Counted from the first letter of the stretch, positions 45,701-54,893 are shown. The stretch: DNA of 64,000 bases from Bacteroides sp. UBA1773 (GCA_002315285.1 DCGR01000097.1:1-64000); one strand, 5' to 3'. The notes: generated by a model not told the origin, from the letters alone. Numbers and translations are program-made.

Positions 45701-47352
45701 AACACTTCATCGACGCATACGTACAACAAAACAACAAAGAGATTCTGACCCTACAAGGCACCTATAAGGAAGGAAAGCGAGACAGCCTAAAAGCGGAAGT
45801 CAACCTCGACCATTTTCCTTTGGACATCGTCAATCCATTCATTCCCGATGCCACGCTGGCGATGCAAGGAAACATCAACGGCACACTCTACATGAACAGT
45901 CCAACAGACTTGCCACTGCTTAACGGCATGTTGGCGATGAACAATGTAGCAGTAGACATCCCCTCTGCATCCGCCCACTTCGCTTTCTGCAACAATCCAC
46001 TACAGATGACCAATAGCCGCATCCTATTCGACGACTACAAGATCTACACACACAACAAAAATCCATTCACAATCAGCGGCAATGTCGATTTGCATGATGT
46101 GGGACAAACAAGCCTCGACCTACATCTGAAAACAAGCAATTATGAACTAATCAACGCCAAGAAAAAACGTAATGCCATGCTTTACGGAAAACTACTTGTA
46201 GATTTGGATGCTACGCTCAAAGGTAATCTGGACAAGCTTTCACTTCAAGGACGCATGAATGTACTTGGCAAATCCGATTTCACCTATGTGCTTGCCAATT
46301 CCCCCCTACAAGTGGAAGACCGTTTAGGCGAACTAGTCACCTTCACCGACTTCAGCCAAGACCAATATGCGGAGGAGGAAGATGATTCGCTCACGCTCAA
46401 CAATTCACTAAGCGGATTTGACATTCTCATGACACTCCACATCGACCAAGCAGTTAGAGCACGCATCAACCTTACCTCCGATGGCTCAAACTACATGATG
46501 CTCGAGGGAGGTGGAGACCTGTCGTTCCAATACACTCCACAAGGAGAGATGCTACTCAACGGACGCTACGCACTTATCAGCGGTGAACTAAAATATGACA
46601 TACCCATCATCCCGCTTCGGACATTTAATATCAAGAATGGAAGCTACGTGCAATGGAATGGGCCTGTTCTCAATCCCACGCTCAACATCACAGCTACCGA
46701 ACGGACACGATCCTCAGTCGGCACTCGAGGTCAAACACCACGCATGGTAGCATTCGATGTAGGATTGCAGCTCAAGAATCAGTTGCAAAATCTTGACATG
46801 GCATTTGTCCTTTCCGCTCCAGAGGATGCTTCCGTGCAAGACCAAATAAAATCGATGAGTGCAGAGGAACAAAACAAGATAGCCGTGACCATGTTGGTCA
46901 CAGGAATTTATCTGGCCGAAGGGAACACCAGCGGCACATTCAATGCCTCCAATACGCTTAACGCATTCCTGCAAAACCAAATTTCGAACATTGCCGGACA
47001 GACCATGGAAATGAACTTCGATATGAACGATCGCACAACCGAAGCTGGGACACAAACGGATTATAATTTCCAATTTGCAAAACGATTTTGGAACAACCGC
47101 TTCCGCATAGCCCTTGGAGGTACCGTTTCCACAGGAAACGTAGTCGCCAACAAGCAGACTTTCATCAATAATGTTTCCGTTGAATATCGCCTTGACAACA
47201 GCGGAACCCGCAACATAAAACTCTTCTACGACAAAAATTACCAAAGCATTCTCGAAGGTGAAATAACTGAAATGGGCTTAGGTGTTTTACTCCGTAAGAA
47301 AGTGACAAATTTAGGTGAACTATTCATTTTCAAACAACACCAATCCCAATGA
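42760..47352 (+). CDS. tamB: translocation and assembly module protein TamB-like
   Basis: A very long (about 1530 residues) envelope protein thought to bridge inner and outer membrane and move phospholipid or assist outer-membrane assembly. A signal anchor near residues 15-35 (VGWIVATPTILFLVMTFLVYL) is followed by an AsmA-like N-terminal part and more than 1000 residues of repeating beta-strand pattern. The C-terminal DUF490 domain includes YMMLEGGGDLSFQYTPQG, GELKYDIPIIPLRTFNI and the final FAKRFWNNRFRIALGG strand. The start at 42760 is chosen because the promoter lies just before it. Stop overlaps the downstream Omp85 start (ATGA). Confidence 0.9.
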   Translation: MTKQKPMQKRLTRIVGWIVATPTILFLVMTFLVYLPPIQQRLIAAATQAIAQSTGFHIQIQHVALQFPLGLSVKETSIQSPQGDTLAQADDIGIDIQLVPLLWKEIAIDGIYVSGLRIDTQDHIPNLHLSALVGEIFLDSHGIDIANETATINRISLSDADLSVAYTDSAATKGNTDTTSLQLPWKLLVENVDINDANIKFQMLPDSVAIASDIRHLSLRHGMADMNNSTYSLRSINLTKTSLTTDLDHQPPHEGFDGNHIWLSDISLSFDSLRYQGRNITALINQCAFSERSGLRLRSTKGSITSDSTHITIPRLNLSTDNSILQMEGSIDWNALQESRTGRLRTHIHSKIGKKDLQIITHRTDTLFQQHFPDKPLQLDINVAGNLDQLTIQNCNVTLTDAFDIELDGCFHHITDSLLRTAGLSCHFRAHDMTFLTPLTQGQLAIPQTTHLEANCELMRDDLNATAQLFRHASDSVPSASLSAAYSLSNHTYHVNAETNSLDLHDFLPADSIFHINTELHAYGQYFNPFSPYTSLHATAQLERLEYGLTTLSHSLFKADFEEHQFNIRLDSDNNLLKADAQLQGYIHPDDATAKLTLNINNLDWQALHLTPQPIRSQHTLNFDLQSNLREYHTLNLSLTDNIITNRRRPQKAKDLSIHFHTNTDSTQAQLSTGDLNIDFTAKEYAFRLSEQFTTLLNTIQQQWSSKHLSQSNLRELLPNVSLSITSGKENLIYNLLSINGFKYDSMRFQINADAMQGLNSSFRILGLQSDSVAIDTLYMNILQDTTAIHLQSGAIKNKSRDTNAFNAKLMGGINDKSGQLLLEYLNAQNQQGIYLGLQADLRQKGIRLHFFPEQPTIMYHPFTFNKRNTIYLSDRGRIYGNVQLHDESGSGLDFHTHFTDSVTKQDATLALQNINLHEIRNIYPFIPHLEGIFGTELHYIDTGTTQSLNADCSIRDFVYENTPLGTWEFGGTYLPNKQGEHFIDAYVQQNNKEILTLQGTYKEGKRDSLKAEVNLDHFPLDIVNPFIPDATLAMQGNINGTLYMNSPTDLPLLNGMLAMNNVAVDIPSASAHFAFCNNPLQMTNSRILFDDYKIYTHNKNPFTISGNVDLHDVGQTSLDLHLKTSNYELINAKKKRNAMLYGKLLVDLDATLKGNLDKLSLQGRMNVLGKSDFTYVLANSPLQVEDRLGELVTFTDFSQDQYAEEEDDSLTLNNSLSGFDILMTLHIDQAVRARINLTSDGSNYMMLEGGGDLSFQYTPQGEMLLNGRYALISGELKYDIPIIPLRTFNIKNGSYVQWNGPVLNPTLNITATERTRSSVGTRGQTPRMVAFDVGLQLKNQLQNLDMAFVLSAPEDASVQDQIKSMSAEEQNKIAVTMLVTGIYLAEGNTSGTFNASNTLNAFLQNQISNIAGQTMEMNFDMNDRTTEAGTQTDYNFQFAKRFWNNRFRIALGGTVSTGNVVANKQTFINNVSVEYRLDNSGTRNIKLFYDKNYQSILEGEITEMGLGVLLRKKVTNLGELFIFKQHQSQ

Positions 47353-49706
47353 TTCAAATCCGCCCACATATCATCACCCATTTGTACAATCATTGCTCTG
47401 TTGCCATTTTATTTGTGCTAACGTTGACATGGGCAGCATGTTCTACAACCAATCATCTACCAGAAGGAGAAAAACTCTACGTAGGTATAGACAAATGGGA
47501 ACAAACGGGCCAACTTGGAGACACCCCTACTGCCACCACAGCCCAAGCCGAAGTAGAAGCTGCCCTATCCTATCCGCCCAATGGCTCTTTTTTAGGAAGC
47601 AGTACCCTACGTTCTCCGCTCAACATCGGATTATGGATATACAACGGATTTGAACGCTATAGCGACAAGAATGGTTTTGGACGATGGATCTTCGATAAGT
47701 TCGGTTCTACTCCCGTACTCGTTTCGACTGTCAACCCCAGCACACGAGCGACTATCGCCACCAATCTCATGCACGATTATGGCTATTTCAACGGGAGTAT
47801 CACTTCAAGGCAAATACCACAAAAGAATCCCCGCAAGGTAAGAATCCATTACTCACTCAACTGGGGAAATCCATTTTTCATCGACTCGCTAGCCTATCTC
47901 AAGTTTCCCCATGATGCCGACACGCTCATTCAAAACAGCATGTCACAATCGCTTGTCCGAAGAGGTGACCAATTCAATGTTGTCACACTCAACGAAGAAC
48001 GCACACGTATCAGTGACTTATTGCGAAACAATGGCTACTACTACTTCAGCCCCTCGTATCTCACCTATCGTGCCGACACTCTCATGCATCCAGGTTTTGT
48101 TAACCTTCAGTTGCTCACCACCCAGAACCTACCTCAACAAGCCAAACGCCGATACCATATCGGTCGCACCTCTCTTTATCTCTTCGACCCACAACACACC
48201 ACGCACACTGACTCTCTCAAAATGCGTTCCATGACCATCTACTATAACGGCAAAAAGCCAGGAATCCGTCCTGGAGTAATACTCAAACGTCTATTCTACA
48301 AACAAGGTGAACTTTATTCTGCCGACCGTCAATCCCTATCCCAACAACTATTAGCTCGTTTAGGAGTATTCCAATACACTCAATTCCAGTATGTTCCATC
48401 CGATTCCGCCACGACTTGCGATACACTCAACGTTCGTATCAATGCCGTGTTCGACAAACCCTACGATGCTGAACTGGAGTTCAACCTCACCAATAAAAGC
48501 AACCGACAAATGGGACCAGGAGCCATCTTCACGCTTAATCGAAAAAACTTCTTACGAACAGGTGCCACCCTATCCTGGCAAGTAAAAGGATCTTACGAAT
48601 GGCAAACACATTCCACCACAGAAGGCGATAGATCCATCATGAATTCCTTCGATTTCGGCACCTCCGTGGCACTTGAACATCCACGCATCGTACTCCCATG
48701 GAAAAACAACACGCTCAAACGGGCACGCTATCCGCAAAGCACACAAACGAAACTGAATGCCGACCTGCTCAACCGCGCTGGTTATTTCCAAATGTTATCC
48801 TTTGGAGGTTCGCTGACCTACCATTTCAGTACCAACCGACTCGTTCGGCACACAATCACGCCCTTCAGCCTCACATACAACACACTACTTCATACCACCG
48901 CAAAATACGACTCCATCATAGCTACCAATCGGAATCTTGCCCTCAGCATGGCCGACAAATTCATACCTGCTATCAGCTATACATTCACCTACGACAATTC
49001 ACCCAATAAGCGCCGCCACAAATTATGGTGGGAAACAACTATAAAATCATCGGGCAACATCACCTCACTACTCTATGCCGCTTGCGGAAAAAGTTTTTCA
49101 GAAACCAACAAAACCCTGTTTGGCACACCCTACGCACAGTTTCTCAAACTCACCTCAGAGTTACGTACCCTACTAAAAATCAACGACAACCACCATGTAG
49201 CGTTACGCTTGTCAGGTGGCATCATCTACTCATACGGCAACCAAGAAATAACACCATACACCGAGCAATTTTATGTAGGTGGAGCCAACAGCATCCGAGC
49301 CTTCACCGTACGGTCCATCGGTCCAGGCCGCTACCACCCAAAGGCAGATGAACGATATGGCTATCTTGACGAGACAGGAGATGTGAAACTCGAATTCAAT
49401 GCCGAATATCGTTTCCACATCATCAGCGGCCTCAATGGTGCCTTTTTCCTCGATGCAGGCAATGTGTGGAAACTGCGTGACGATCCATCCATGCCCGGTA
49501 GCCAAATCACTATTCGCAATTTCGCAAACAGCATCGCCACCGGCACGGGAACCGGACTACGCTACGATCTCGATTTCCTGGTACTTCGCTTAGACCTTGG
49601 TATAGCTCTGCACATGCCCTATGATACGGGGAAAAACAGCTACTACAATGTACCCAAGTTTTCCGATGGTCTGGGACTTCATTTTGCCATTGGTTATCCG
49701 TTCTGA
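47349..49706 (+). CDS. Omp85/BamA-TamA family outer-membrane protein, lipoprotein-like leader
   Basis: A 785-residue beta-barrel insertase. The leader ends in TWAACSTTNHLPEGEKLYVG, where AAC is a lipobox, so the N-terminus is probably lipidated; this is usual for the Bacteroidetes paralogue that travels with TamB. POTRA-like repeats occupy roughly residues 100-350 (GVILKRLFYKQGELYSADR). The barrel follows, with EQFYVGGANSIRAFTVRSIGPG (the Omp85 loop motif) and the end YYNVPKFSDGLGLHFAIGYPF, finishing in Phe as outer-membrane proteins do. Overlaps tamB by four bases. Confidence 0.9.
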   Translation: MIQIRPHIITHLYNHCSVAILFVLTLTWAACSTTNHLPEGEKLYVGIDKWEQTGQLGDTPTATTAQAEVEAALSYPPNGSFLGSSTLRSPLNIGLWIYNGFERYSDKNGFGRWIFDKFGSTPVLVSTVNPSTRATIATNLMHDYGYFNGSITSRQIPQKNPRKVRIHYSLNWGNPFFIDSLAYLKFPHDADTLIQNSMSQSLVRRGDQFNVVTLNEERTRISDLLRNNGYYYFSPSYLTYRADTLMHPGFVNLQLLTTQNLPQQAKRRYHIGRTSLYLFDPQHTTHTDSLKMRSMTIYYNGKKPGIRPGVILKRLFYKQGELYSADRQSLSQQLLARLGVFQYTQFQYVPSDSATTCDTLNVRINAVFDKPYDAELEFNLTNKSNRQMGPGAIFTLNRKNFLRTGATLSWQVKGSYEWQTHSTTEGDRSIMNSFDFGTSVALEHPRIVLPWKNNTLKRARYPQSTQTKLNADLLNRAGYFQMLSFGGSLTYHFSTNRLVRHTITPFSLTYNTLLHTTAKYDSIIATNRNLALSMADKFIPAISYTFTYDNSPNKRRHKLWWETTIKSSGNITSLLYAACGKSFSETNKTLFGTPYAQFLKLTSELRTLLKINDNHHVALRLSGGIIYSYGNQEITPYTEQFYVGGANSIRAFTVRSIGPGRYHPKADERYGYLDETGDVKLEFNAEYRFHIISGLNGAFFLDAGNVWKLRDDPSMPGSQITIRNFANSIATGTGTGLRYDLDFLVLRLDLGIALHMPYDTGKNSYYNVPKFSDGLGLHFAIGYPF

Positions 49707-49743
49707 TACAGTTTGTTCACGTTACAAACCTCCCGTTCTATCG

Positions 49744-49768
49744 AAAACACCACATTTAGTGTTTTTTT
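49744..49768 (+). terminator. possible terminator after the tamB operon
   Basis: AAAACAC (49744-49750) pairs with GTGTTTT (49759-49765), followed by more T. The stem is AT-rich and short, so only moderate strength is expected. Confidence 0.45.
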
Positions 49769-49803
49769 ACTATTTGCCTACACCATTTCAGCAAAAGATG
49801 TGC

Positions 49804-49811
49804 TACCTTTG
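49804..49811 (+). promoter_or_regulatory. -7 element of the nucleotidyltransferase promoter
   Basis: TACCTTTG, a perfect TAnnTTTG, 27 bases before the ATG at 49839. Confidence 0.55.
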
Positions 49812-49838
49812 CCGTTGAAAATTTAAAAACTTCATAGA

Positions 49839-50753
49839 ATGAAACCCACATTGTTTTTGCTTGCTGCCGGCATGGGCAGTCGTTACGGTGGTTTGAAACA
49901 ACTGGATGGACTAGGACCCAACGGCGAAACCATCATGGACTATAGTATCCATGATGCCATCAAGGCTGGTTTTGGGAAACTCGTATTCGTAATCCGCAAG
50001 GATTTCGAACAGGACTTCCGTGACAAGATCATTTCAAAATACGAAGATCACATACCCTGTGAGCTTGTGTTCCAAAGCATCCACGACTTGCCTGAAGGCT
50101 TTACCTGTCCCGAAGGTCGCACTAAGCCATGGGGTACAAACCACGCTGTCATGATGGGAGCTGATGTCATCAAAGAACCATTTGCCGTCATCAACTGTGA
50201 TGATTTCTATGGTACCGACTCATTTCGAGTGATGGGAGAATTCTTGGCAAATCTACCAGAAGGATCCACTAATACTTACGCCATGGTAGGTTTTCGGGTT
50301 GGCAATACCCTTAGTGAAAGTGGCACTGTGAGCAGAGGTGTCTGCGGAACCAGTTCTGGACGTATGCTTGCTTCAGTCGTTGAACGCACCAAGATACAAC
50401 GCATTGATGGCGAAGTGAAATATCTCGATGATGACAACACCACATGGGTAACTATTTCAGAGAATACACCCGTCAGCATGAATTTCTGGGGATTTACCCC
50501 CGACTATTTCGCCTACAGCACCGATTATTTCAAGCGTTTCCTCAGCAATCCGAAAAACATCGAGAACTTAAAAGCCGAGTTCTTCATCCCACTCATGGTC
50601 GATGAACTTATCCACAACAATACCGCAACCTGCGAAGTGCTCGACACAACCAGCAAGTGGTTTGGTGTCACATACCCAGAGGACCGCCAAGATGTTGTCA
50701 ATAAAATCAAAGCTTTGGTTGATGAAGGTGCTTACCCAAAACATTTGTTCTGA
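49839..50753 (+). CDS. NDP-sugar pyrophosphorylase family nucleotidyltransferase
   Basis: A 304-residue cytoplasmic enzyme of the GlmU/RmlA superfamily. FLLAAGMGSRYGGLKQLDG (residues 6-24) is the nucleotide loop; AVINCDDFYGTDSF near 120 carries the metal-binding Asp pair. SMNFWGFTPDYFAYS and the C-terminal segment ATCEVLDTTSKWFGVTYPEDR complete the fold. It has a GGLKQLDGLG loop rather than the GGxGTRLxPLT of RmlA, a form common in Bacteroidetes as a free-standing gene. Substrate unknown. It is alone on its transcript or with the zinc peptidase 88 bases downstream. Confidence 0.85.
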   Translation: MKPTLFLLAAGMGSRYGGLKQLDGLGPNGETIMDYSIHDAIKAGFGKLVFVIRKDFEQDFRDKIISKYEDHIPCELVFQSIHDLPEGFTCPEGRTKPWGTNHAVMMGADVIKEPFAVINCDDFYGTDSFRVMGEFLANLPEGSTNTYAMVGFRVGNTLSESGTVSRGVCGTSSGRMLASVVERTKIQRIDGEVKYLDDDNTTWVTISENTPVSMNFWGFTPDYFAYSTDYFKRFLSNPKNIENLKAEFFIPLMVDELIHNNTATCEVLDTTSKWFGVTYPEDRQDVVNKIKALVDEGAYPKHLF

Positions 50754-50766
50754 TTTACCACTCTAT

Positions 50767-50809
50767 CCGCATGACTTCCTTTGTATCTGATGTCTTGTAA
50801 GTCATGCGG
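50767..50809 (+). repeat. perfect 11-base inverted repeat between two genes
   Basis: CCGCATGACTT (50767-50777) pairs exactly with AAGTCATGCGG (50799-50809) around a 21-base loop. It starts 14 bases after the nucleotidyltransferase stop and ends 32 bases before the zinc peptidase start. No T-run follows, so it may protect or separate transcripts rather than terminate. Confidence 0.55.
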
Positions 50810-50841
50810 ACACATTCATTAATTCTCAATACACTCCAATC

Positions 50842-51513
50842 ATGGTTTTCTTACTCTTTATCGGTATAGCCCTGCTGAGTTTCCTTATCCAAAGCAACTT
50901 GCAGAGCAAGTTCAAACGTTATAGTCGCATTCCGCTTTCCAATGGGATGACCGGACGCGAAGTAGCCGAACTCATGTTGAGCCAGAATGGTATCAACGAT
51001 GTAAGTGTCACAAGTACCCCAGGTCGCCTTACTGACCACTACAACCCTGCAAGCCATACCGTAAACCTCAGTGAGGATGTGTATAACACCTGTAGTGTTG
51101 CAGCAGCAGCAGTTGCTGCCCACGAATGTGGCCATGCCCTGCAACACCAACTTGGTTATGCGCCACTACGTATGCGTTCCGCTCTGGTACCAGTAGTACA
51201 ATTCTCATCGAACATTGTCAGTTGGATTCTATTAGGAGGTATTCTCTTAATCAACACCTTCCCGCAACTCCTCTTATTTGGTATCTGTTTATTCGCGCTC
51301 ACTACTCTATTCAGCATCATCACCCTACCCATCGAGATTAATGCCTCCATGAGAGCACTTCAGTGGCTCAACGAAGCGGGAATCACCGATTCACACAACC
51401 ACCCGCAAGCTCAAAGCGCATTGCGCTCAGCAGCCTATACTTATGTAGTGGCTGCACTTAGCTCGCTTGCCACTCTCATTTATTACGTACTTATCTATAC
51501 CAACCGACGATAA
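50842..51513 (+). CDS. membrane zinc metallopeptidase, YugP family
   Basis: A 223-residue membrane protease. It has an N-terminal hydrophobic segment (MVFLLFIGIALLSFLIQS), then the zinc motif VAAHECGHALQHQ near residue 93 with HExxH. Two more hydrophobic segments (SNIVSWILLGGILLINTF, LLLFGICLFALTTLFSII) follow, then the third-ligand region LPIEINASMRALQWL, and a final helix. Length and order match the Zn_peptidase_2 family. Substrate unknown. Confidence 0.9.
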   Translation: MVFLLFIGIALLSFLIQSNLQSKFKRYSRIPLSNGMTGREVAELMLSQNGINDVSVTSTPGRLTDHYNPASHTVNLSEDVYNTCSVAAAAVAAHECGHALQHQLGYAPLRMRSALVPVVQFSSNIVSWILLGGILLINTFPQLLLFGICLFALTTLFSIITLPIEINASMRALQWLNEAGITDSHNHPQAQSALRSAAYTYVVAALSSLATLIYYVLIYTNRR

Positions 51514-51556
51514 TTTCACTTTTTTATCCAGAAAAGCAGAAAAAGAAACAAAAAAA

Positions 51557-51587
51557 TTTGCACGTACAGAAAAAAGCAGTAACTTTG
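51557..51587 (+). promoter_or_regulatory. promoter of tRNA-Gln
   Basis: TTTG (51557-51560), 19 bases, TAACTTTG (51580-51587): an exact match to the Bacteroidetes vegetative consensus, 29 bases before the tRNA. Confidence 0.75.
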
Positions 51588-51616
51588 CGCTGTCTTAAGG
51601 ATAAGGCATTCGGAAT

Positions 51617-51690
51617 TGGAGTATGGTGTAATGGTAACACTACAGATTCTGGTCCTGTCATTCCAGGTTCGAATCCTGGTACTCCAACCA
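51617..51690 (+). tRNA. tRNA-Gln (anticodon CTG), CCA encoded
   Basis: The acceptor stem is TGGAGTA/TACTCCA. The D arm is around GTGTAATGGTAACAC. The anticodon loop is TTCTGGT, giving anticodon CTG. The T arm is CCAGG-TTCGAAT-CCTGG. Discriminator A is at 51687, with CCA at 51688-51690. One A-C mismatch closes the anticodon stem. The U1-A72 type end and the loop resemble E. coli tRNA-Gln. Confidence 0.9.
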
Positions 51691-51693
51691 CAC

Positions 51694-51727
51694 AACCACT
51701 GATTCAAGAATCAGTGGTTGTTCTTTT
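51694..51727 (+). terminator. rho-independent terminator after tRNA-Gln
   Basis: AACCACTGATTC (51694-51705) pairs with GAATCAGTGGTT (51708-51719) across two bases, followed by GTTCTTTT. A strong hairpin a few bases after the tRNA end. Confidence 0.85.
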
Positions 51728-51809
51728 CCCAGTAAATGTCTCTACTCCCTATATAAAACTGGGCTGAAAAAGAAATCGCTAATCGCTTTCTTTTACCGAA
51801 TTAATATAT

Positions 51810-51817
51810 TACTTTTG
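51810..51817 (+). promoter_or_regulatory. -7 element of the adenine deaminase promoter
   Basis: TACTTTTG, a perfect TAnnTTTG, about 63 bases before the ATG at 51881. Confidence 0.5.
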
Positions 51818-51880
51818 CATTATTAAACGGAAACAAAATGTCTGCACCTACTTGGACAGGAATAAAAACAATGAGACTAA

Positions 51881-53578
51881 ATGGAAACAACCAAACACAA
51901 ACAGAATACAATCTACAAAGGTCATATAGTAGATGTTATTAAACGTGAGATCTTCGATGGAGAGATTCATGTATCAAAAGGTGTCATCAGCCATATCGAG
52001 CACTGTGCCAACACAACAGCCGATGCTCCTTATTTCCTTCCTGGATTCATCGATAGCCATGTACACATCGAAAGCAGCATGATGCTACCAACCGAATTTG
52101 CACAGATTGTAGAAGAGTTTGGCACCATTGGTGTCGTAGCCGATCCCCATGAAATAGCCAACGTATTGGGTGTCGATGGTGTAGATTTCATGATTCGGAT
52201 GAGTCGCAAAACCGATTTCAACTTCTGTTTCGGTGCACCCAGTTGTGTACCCAGCTGCAATAGAGATATTGAAACAAGCGGAGCTGTACTCACTAGTCAA
52301 GAAATTGATGAATTGATGGAACGACATGACATCAGTTTACTGTCGGAAATGATGAATTTCCCTGGTGTACTAAATAATGACGAGGAAGTGATGAAAAAAA
52401 TCAACTCCGCCCTACAACACGGTAAACCTGTCGATGGACATGCGCCAGGATTGACTGGTGAAGCACGACGTAGGTATGCTGCAGCAGGTATCAGCACTGA
52501 TCACGAATGCTCCACCCTTGAGGAAGGACGTGAATGTCTGGAATGTGGTATGAACCTACTCATTCGAGAGGGAGCTGCCGCACGAAACTATGAGGCACTC
52601 ATTCCACTTATTAAAGAATACCCCAATCGCGTGATGTTCTGTACAGACGACAGCCACGCAGTGAAAGGACATATTAACACTATTGTGTTCAAAGCTTTGA
52701 AGGAAGGATACGACCTATGGAGCGTATTACAAGCAGCTTGTATCAATCCACAACGCCATTATCATCTCAACTGGGGATTGCTACAGCCCAACGATCCCGC
52801 TACTTTTATCGCCCTTGATAGTCTGCAAGGAAACGCAAAGGTAATAGCAACCTATATAAAAGGCACTGAGGTTTTTCACCGCAATTCACAACTATTGGCC
52901 ATCAAAGCCCAAATGCATTCAGCAGAACGACAAATGGCAATGCTCGATGAGTATCCCAATCGTTTTGTAGCACAACCCATCACGACTGATGACATCCAGT
53001 TCCAACTGAAAGCAGGCGATACAGCCCATATCATAACTGCTACCGACGGTAGTTTAATAACCGGGCACGATGAAGTATCTATCAGTGGAAATCCTATGGA
53101 TGATGTGCGATGCTACCCTTGGAATGAAGTACAAAAGATAGTAGTACTTGACCGTTATACCGAAAATGCACATCCCGTAGTAGGACTCATCAGGGGATTC
53201 GGCATCACCGATGGCGCTATGGCTGCCTCTATAGCTCACGACTGCCACAATATAGTGGCCATAGGCTCCTCAGACGAATACCTTGTACAAGCCATCAATC
53301 GCATTATTGAAATGCGAGGTGGTGTGATTGCACTGGCTGGCGATGAACAAACCGAACTGGCCCTACCAATTGCAGGTCTCATGTCTCCTCTCAACGGACA
53401 TTTCATAAGCTATCGTTGCCACGAATTGTTAGGTACCATCCACCGTGCGGGGTGCACAATGCTATCGCCATTCATTACCATGAATTTCATGTGTCTGCCT
53501 GTCATCCCACATCTGAAACTTACCGACAAAGGACTATGGAACACAGACACTTGGCAATTCATTCCAAGCCATGCCTAA
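51881..53578 (+). CDS. ade: adenine deaminase
   Basis: Deaminates adenine to hypoxanthine in purine salvage. The 565-residue protein belongs to the amidohydrolase superfamily: PGFIDSHVHIESSMM near residue 54 (HxH metal ligands), VADPHEIANVLG (signature of Ade), DGHAPGLTGEARR, CTDDSHAVKGHI, and a C-terminal domain with GLIRGFGITDGAMAAS and VGLIRG-type strands typical of the family. Full length. It converges with argB, 27 bases away, and no strong terminator is seen between them. Confidence 0.95.
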   Translation: METTKHKQNTIYKGHIVDVIKREIFDGEIHVSKGVISHIEHCANTTADAPYFLPGFIDSHVHIESSMMLPTEFAQIVEEFGTIGVVADPHEIANVLGVDGVDFMIRMSRKTDFNFCFGAPSCVPSCNRDIETSGAVLTSQEIDELMERHDISLLSEMMNFPGVLNNDEEVMKKINSALQHGKPVDGHAPGLTGEARRRYAAAGISTDHECSTLEEGRECLECGMNLLIREGAAARNYEALIPLIKEYPNRVMFCTDDSHAVKGHINTIVFKALKEGYDLWSVLQAACINPQRHYHLNWGLLQPNDPATFIALDSLQGNAKVIATYIKGTEVFHRNSQLLAIKAQMHSAERQMAMLDEYPNRFVAQPITTDDIQFQLKAGDTAHIITATDGSLITGHDEVSISGNPMDDVRCYPWNEVQKIVVLDRYTENAHPVVGLIRGFGITDGAMAASIAHDCHNIVAIGSSDEYLVQAINRIIEMRGGVIALAGDEQTELALPIAGLMSPLNGHFISYRCHELLGTIHRAGCTMLSPFITMNFMCLPVIPHLKLTDKGLWNTDTWQFIPSHA

Positions 53579-53605
53579 TCCTTTTCCGTTCTGCAAAACA
53601 CTCTG

Positions 53606-54370
53606 TTATGCAATCACCAAAGTGCCCTTTCCCAGATTGTCGGCACTACAAATGACAACACGTCCTACACCTGCTTCAATGGCACAGAACGCATTCTGAA
53701 GTTTGGGTATCATACCTCCCTGTATGATACCTTGCTCCACATATTCTACAAACTGTTCCTTAGACAAAGTTGGAATGACACTACTATCATCATCCTCGCG
53801 AAGCAACACACCTGGTTTTTCAAAACAATAGGTGAGAGTAACGTCGAAGTACGAAGCCAATGCTTTGGCTGTTTCACCAGCTATGGTATCGGCATTCGTA
53901 TTGAGCAATGAGCCTACGCCATCATGGGTAAGTGGTGCCATGACGGGAACTACGCCCTGACGGATGAGCAAGGCAAGCATTGAAGCATCAACGTGAGTGA
54001 CATCTCCCACAAAGCCATAATCCACATCTTTCACCGGACGGCGTATCGAACGAATAACATCCATATCGGCACCCGTCAATCCCAAAGCATTGATGCCAAG
54101 AGCCTGCAAACAAGCCACGATGGTCTTGTTCACCAAGCCAGCATACACCATTGTAACCACACGAAGCATGTCGGCATCAGTCACGCGCCGCCCATTCACC
54201 ATACGGCTCTCCATTCCCAAGCGTGTAGCTAATGCAGTAGCCGAACGACCACCTCCATGAACGAGTAACTTGTTTCCTTCGATACGTTTGAAACAATCAA
54301 GCAACCGCTGCAACGATTGTTCCTCCTCTACTATCTTGCCTCCTACCTTGATGATTGTAAGTTTATCCAT
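53606..54370 (-). CDS. argB: acetylglutamate kinase
   Basis: Phosphorylates N-acetylglutamate in arginine synthesis. The 254-residue amino-acid-kinase fold begins LTIIKVGGKIVEE (phosphate-binding Gly pair), then LLVHGGGRSATALATRLG, MVNGRRVTD, VPVMAPLTHDGVGSLLNTNAD and GGMIPKLQNAFCAIEAG with the conserved Lys. Full length without the N-terminal helix of arginine-inhibited forms, so feedback control may be absent (inference). Start overlaps the aroK end by eight bases. Confidence 0.94.
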   Translation of the reverse strand: MDKLTIIKVGGKIVEEEQSLQRLLDCFKRIEGNKLLVHGGGRSATALATRLGMESRMVNGRRVTDADMLRVVTMVYAGLVNKTIVACLQALGINALGLTGADMDVIRSIRRPVKDVDYGFVGDVTHVDASMLALLIRQGVVPVMAPLTHDGVGSLLNTNADTIAGETAKALASYFDVTLTYCFEKPGVLLREDDDSSVIPTLSKEQFVEYVEQGIIQGGMIPKLQNAFCAIEAGVGRVVICSADNLGKGTLVIA

Positions 54371-54893
54371 TTTGTAACAACTGATGTAAAAAATTCACAG
54401 AATGTGCTATCTGTACCCTATCTTCCAAGTCATCGCCCCGGAAAGAAAGTTTGGCCTGTTTGTAATAATCAAGCCGTTGAGAAAGCTGTTGTAATATGAA
54501 TTGGCGAAGCTCTGTATCGGCCATACCGACAAGCAAAGGGCGACGAGTATGGCTCACAATAAGCCTACGAAACAGTACCTCCATTGAAGTGTCAAGAAAG
54601 ACAGTCGATCCCTGTCGGTTCATATACTCCATATTGTCGGAAAAACAAGGAGTGCCACCACCCGCCGCAACCACAACATCCTCAAACTCACCCACCTCAC
54701 GCAACATGGCACTCTCAATACGACGAAACCCAACTTCTCCCTCTTCTTCAAAGATAGTACTTATCGACTTGCAACGACGTGCCTCGATATATTTATCAAG
54801 ATCGACAAACTGCAACCCCTGTGCTTTGGCGTATGCCCTGCCCAATGTGGTCTTGCCCGACCCCATGTAGCCTATCAGAAACAAGCGAATCAT
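54363..54893 (-). CDS. aroK: shikimate kinase
   Basis: Makes shikimate-3-phosphate for aromatic amino acids. The 176-residue P-loop kinase has LIGYMGSGKTTLGRAYA (Walker A near residue 11), FVDLDKYIEARRCKSI (shikimate-binding Asp), FRRIESAMLRE, VVAAGGGTPCF (Walker B-like GGG) and SHTRRPLL. Start overlaps the topA stop (ATGA), and the end overlaps argB, so the three are translated as one unit. Confidence 0.95.
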   Translation of the reverse strand: MIRLFLIGYMGSGKTTLGRAYAKAQGLQFVDLDKYIEARRCKSISTIFEEEGEVGFRRIESAMLREVGEFEDVVVAAGGGTPCFSDNMEYMNRQGSTVFLDTSMEVLFRRLIVSHTRRPLLVGMADTELRQFILQQLSQRLDYYKQAKLSFRGDDLEDRVQIAHSVNFLHQLLQNG

